From the NCBI GenBank assembly GCA_025450155.1, contig JANWIB010000010.1, positions 1 to 5,995 of the forward strand: a DNA stretch of 5,995 nucleotides, in the 5' to 3' direction. The position numbers and the translations under genes are program-made. The notes below the pieces were generated by a model, which made no database searches, was not told the origin of the DNA, and was given only the letters and a program-made list of their open reading frames with translations. Within the stretch, counting starts at the first letter, position 1; each line of letters begins with the position of its first letter. Below are positions 3,782 through 5,995 of the stretch, piece after piece. This stretch comes from Sphingobacteriaceae bacterium (lineage in GTDB: Bacteria > Bacteroidota > Bacteroidia > Sphingobacteriales > Sphingobacteriaceae).

Positions 3782-5995
3782 CTACTTCAATAAAGTTACT
3801 ATGATGGCCGCAACAGAAGCAAGCCCACTAGTTATGCCCACCAATTCCGCTGCCGTTAATTTCTTTTTTTCCTCTGCTTTAGGTACAAAAATTTCTGCAC
3901 CAGGCTTTACTACTGGGTAATTATTAAAGAATAAGAATCTTCGGGTACTTTTTACCGAACCATTCGCGTAAATAATGTAGGCCCGCTTCTTTAAAGCCTT
4001 CTGCGAAAAGCCACCTCCGTTAGATATGTATTGTTTAAAATTTTTATTCTGACTGTAAACTACGGTTACAGGCGACAGTACTTGTCCGCTTACCTTAACG
4101 GTTTGTAATTGCTTGGGGATATTTAAAATATCTCCTTCCTCTAAGAAAATATCTTCCCTGCCTCCTGGAGCTTTCAAAACCCGTGTTAGATTAATACCTA
4201 CGTAGTTATTACGTATAACTTCTTCTTTCTTTACTTTTGCTGTGTCACTTACAGTTGCCTGTAAGCGCTGAACCTGAAGTAACCGATCATTCTCCTGCTG
4301 TAATTGTTTTAAGCGAGAATTTTCCTCCCTTAACTGTTTGATCTCATCTTTCTTTTCTACATCCACTGTATCTTTTGGAGGTCCTGGACGTTTTAAAGAA
4401 GCACCTTCAGGATAGGAAAGTGCTGTAAAGCCCCCGGCTCTTTTAATTAAGTCAGAAATACGCTCGTCTTTCTTGGAGATTGTATAAATTCCGGGATACA
4501 ATACCTCTCCTTCTATTTTAACTTGTTTTTGAACGCTATAGCCCGAAGATGATCTGACAACAACAATATCAAAAGGCTGCAATACAAATTTTTCGGTAGC
4601 GGCTTTTAAATCCTGATTGATATTTACCTGAAAAACTTCCGCGGTTTTAGCAAATTTCGATAGCACATCGCTATCCTTTACTCTACGGGATACTTCAACC
4701 CGTTTTGAGGTTGCACCCTCTTTCAACCCACCAGCTTGTATAATTGCGTCTTCCAGGGTCATTCCCTCTGCATAGTCAAGTTTTCCGGGATTAAGCACTT
4801 CTCCCTCTACTTTAACATGATACTCCTCTTTTAAATCAAATATGGAAGAAATGGTGATCATATCTTCTCGCTTTAAAGAAATATCGGGAGTTTGTCCCGA
4901 TAGAATTTTTGCTACGTCAAACGATATCAATTCGGTTTGCAAATCGTCTTTTAAACGGGTAATGTACGCTCGATTTTGGAAAGCGTCTTCCTTTAATCCC
5001 TCTGCCTTACGAATTAACTGACTGACTGTAAGGCCAGGCTCCAGCTCAAATTGCCCGGGGCGAAAGACAGCACCTTCAATAGTTACCCTATTTTCAAAAC
5101 GATCGAGTATTTCATCCACAAAAAACTTATCTCCTGTGGTTGGTTGATACGTATTAAACTCCGAAGAGGTAACGTCCGCAATTTTCCTTTCTTTTTCAGT
5201 ATTTTTTAACACCTTCACCCGTGCACGATACGCCCGCTCGGTAAAATCTCCGGTAAATCGAATCAGATCAGAAAGTTTCTCTCCAGATACCATCTCAAAA
5301 ATACCCGGACGTTTAACCTCTCCAACTACTTCTGTACGGATTTTATAGGTTGGTATCCGAATAACATCCTGATCTTGTAGGCGAACATTATTTTTCAGAT
5401 CACCATGCAAAAGGAAATCATAAACATCTAAGGTGGCGATCTTTTTTCCTGCCCGGATAATTTCTATTTGACGAAAAGAACCATTTTCTGTTGGCCCACC
5501 AGATGCATACAAAGCGTTAAAAACAGTGGCTACCGAAGGTAGGGTATACGTTCCGGGCTTAACTACTTCTCCTGTAAGAATAACTTTAATACTTCTGATG
5601 TTACCAATCGCGATACTGACGGAGGTATTGCCGCTTCGTAAACCCGAATAGATTTGTGATAAACGAGATTTAATTCGTGAAGAAGCCTGTTCTATGGTCA
5701 TCCCGCTTACGGGTATAACACCGACATAAGGAACATTAATTGTTCCCTCCGGAGAAACCGTCAACTGGTAGCTTGCCTCAGAATAGCCATATATATCAAT
5801 TAATAATTCATCATCAGGGCCAATTTGATAATTACTGGGGGTTGCCAAGCGCAAATTAGGCTCAAAAGTGGGCTGATCGTTTCTTTTGAAGAGATCTGCT
5901 CCAAATATTTTTGATTTTAGTTCGGCAAGGGATTTCTCAGCCAATGATAACGTGTCCTTCTTCATCTTCTGAATCGAGTCTCTGGAAGCCTGAGA
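3782..5995 (-). CDS. Wza-like polysaccharide export protein with six SLBB repeats (N-terminus beyond window edge)
   Basis: A probable outer-membrane/periplasmic conduit for polysaccharide secretion. The frame is open for 738 codons to the right edge, and no signal peptide is seen, so the true start lies outside; ATG at 5963-5965 is an internal candidate only. Counting from that Met, a Poly_export (Wza) domain with YQIGPDDELLIDIYG covers about 45-121. Six SLBB repeats follow, each marked by a G-x-V-x-x-P turn at about 132, 215, 298, 388, 487 and 627. A coiled-coil-like insertion (536-570) interrupts the fifth repeat, and the C-terminus (703-726) is hydrophobic and could be a membrane helix. 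E. coli Wza has about 380 residues, so this is the long form common in Bacteroidota. It is followed closely by the Wzz-like gene, its expected partner, consistent with one operon. The first gene function is clear; the transported polymer is not known. Confidence 0.92.
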   Translation of the reverse strand, partial: SQASRDSIQKMKKDTLSLAEKSLAELKSKIFGADLFKRNDQPTFEPNLRLATPSNYQIGPDDELLIDIYGYSEASYQLTVSPEGTINVPYVGVIPVSGMTIEQASSRIKSRLSQIYSGLRSGNTSVSIAIGNIRSIKVILTGEVVKPGTYTLPSVATVFNALYASGGPTENGSFRQIEIIRAGKKIATLDVYDFLLHGDLKNNVRLQDQDVIRIPTYKIRTEVVGEVKRPGIFEMVSGEKLSDLIRFTGDFTERAYRARVKVLKNTEKERKIADVTSSEFNTYQPTTGDKFFVDEILDRFENRVTIEGAVFRPGQFELEPGLTVSQLIRKAEGLKEDAFQNRAYITRLKDDLQTELISFDVAKILSGQTPDISLKREDMITISSIFDLKEEYHVKVEGEVLNPGKLDYAEGMTLEDAIIQAGGLKEGATSKRVEVSRRVKDSDVLSKFAKTAEVFQVNINQDLKAATEKFVLQPFDIVVVRSSSGYSVQKQVKIEGEVLYPGIYTISKKDERISDLIKRAGGFTALSYPEGASLKRPGPPKDTVDVEKKDEIKQLREENSRLKQLQQENDRLLQVQRLQATVSDTAKVKKEEVIRNNYVGINLTRVLKAPGGREDIFLEEGDILNIPKQLQTVKVSGQVLSPVTVVYSQNKNFKQYISNGGGFSQKALKKRAYIIYANGSVKSTRRFLFFNNYPVVKPGAEIFVPKAEEKKKLTAAELVGITSGLASVAAIIVTLLK
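3878..5590 (-). repeat. Six SLBB repeats within the export protein
   Basis: Six protein-level repeats of roughly 75-90 residues follow the Poly_export domain. Approximate spans are 5348-5590, 5108-5335, 4844-5089, 4553-4816, 4115-4522 and 3878-4099. The turn motifs are GEVVKPG, GEVKRPG, GAVFRPG, GEVLNPG, GEVLYPG and GQVLSPV, so the last repeat lacks the usual Gly after Pro. Most repeats then show a helix ending in AGG or a close variant and close with a hydrophobic strand such as QDVIRIP or GDILNIP. SLBB repeats in Wza stack as rings in the periplasm, so six repeats imply a long channel; this structural reading is inference from the family. Confidence 0.8.
4256..4360 (-). other. Coiled-coil-like insertion inside the fifth SLBB repeat
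   Basis: Residues 536-570 (counted from the Met at 5965) are rich in Glu, Lys, Gln, Arg and Leu. Leucines fall at 545, 552, 555, 562 and 568 and a near-repeat EENSRL/QENDRL occurs at 547-552 and 557-562, giving a zipper-like pattern with one phase shift. The segment comes after the strand ASLKRP and before INLTRVLKAPGG and GDILNIPK, which look like the second half of the same SLBB repeat. This is therefore an insertion in a repeat rather than a linker between repeats. A helical hairpin or an oligomerisation helix is possible. Confidence 0.6.

Overview
The window looks like part of a surface-polysaccharide (capsule, exopolysaccharide or O-antigen-like) gene cluster from a member of the Bacteroidota. 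The evidence is a very large Wza-type export protein with many SLBB repeats, a Wzz-type protein with glycine-rich loops, A-rich leaders without Shine-Dalgarno motifs in front of the starts, and moderate to low GC. The genus cannot be fixed from the sequence; a Sphingobacteriales or Cytophagales relative is a guess.

Every supported gene is on the minus strand, so transcription runs from base 5995 towards base 1. In that order: (1) a Wza-like polysaccharide export protein (3782-5995), whose N-terminus lies beyond the right edge; (2) an unlisted 32-codon, strongly basic small ORF (3673-3771) in the gap; (3) a Wzz-type chain-length/co-polymerase protein without a kinase domain (2578-3657); (4) a very AT-rich 170-base gap (2408-2577) holding an inverted repeat; (5) a three-domain sugar C-methyltransferase (1178-2407); (6) an NAD(P)-dependent SDR related to GDP-mannose 4,6-dehydratase (282-1160, GTG start); (7) the first 95 codons of a probable glycosyltransferase (1-285), overlapping the SDR gene by four bases (ATGA).

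The right half is export and assembly machinery: the SLBB protein would form the periplasmic/outer-membrane conduit and the Wzz-like protein the inner-membrane co-polymerase that sets chain length. The left half looks like the strain-variable part that makes and transfers the sugar: the C-methyltransferase and SDR are a plausible pair for a branched (C-methyl) deoxysugar, which the partial glycosyltransferase may transfer. Base composition supports this split: positions 4981-5100 are 56/120 G+C, positions 541-660 are 35/120, and 2461-2520 in the gap is 13/60.

No RNA gene, mobile element, CRISPR array or clear intrinsic terminator was seen. The points most worth following are the altered catalytic and metal-binding positions in the two sugar-modifying enzymes, the small basic ORF in frame with the Wzz-like gene, and a coiled coil inserted inside the fifth SLBB repeat. 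The general cluster type is well known; nothing here proves a new system.
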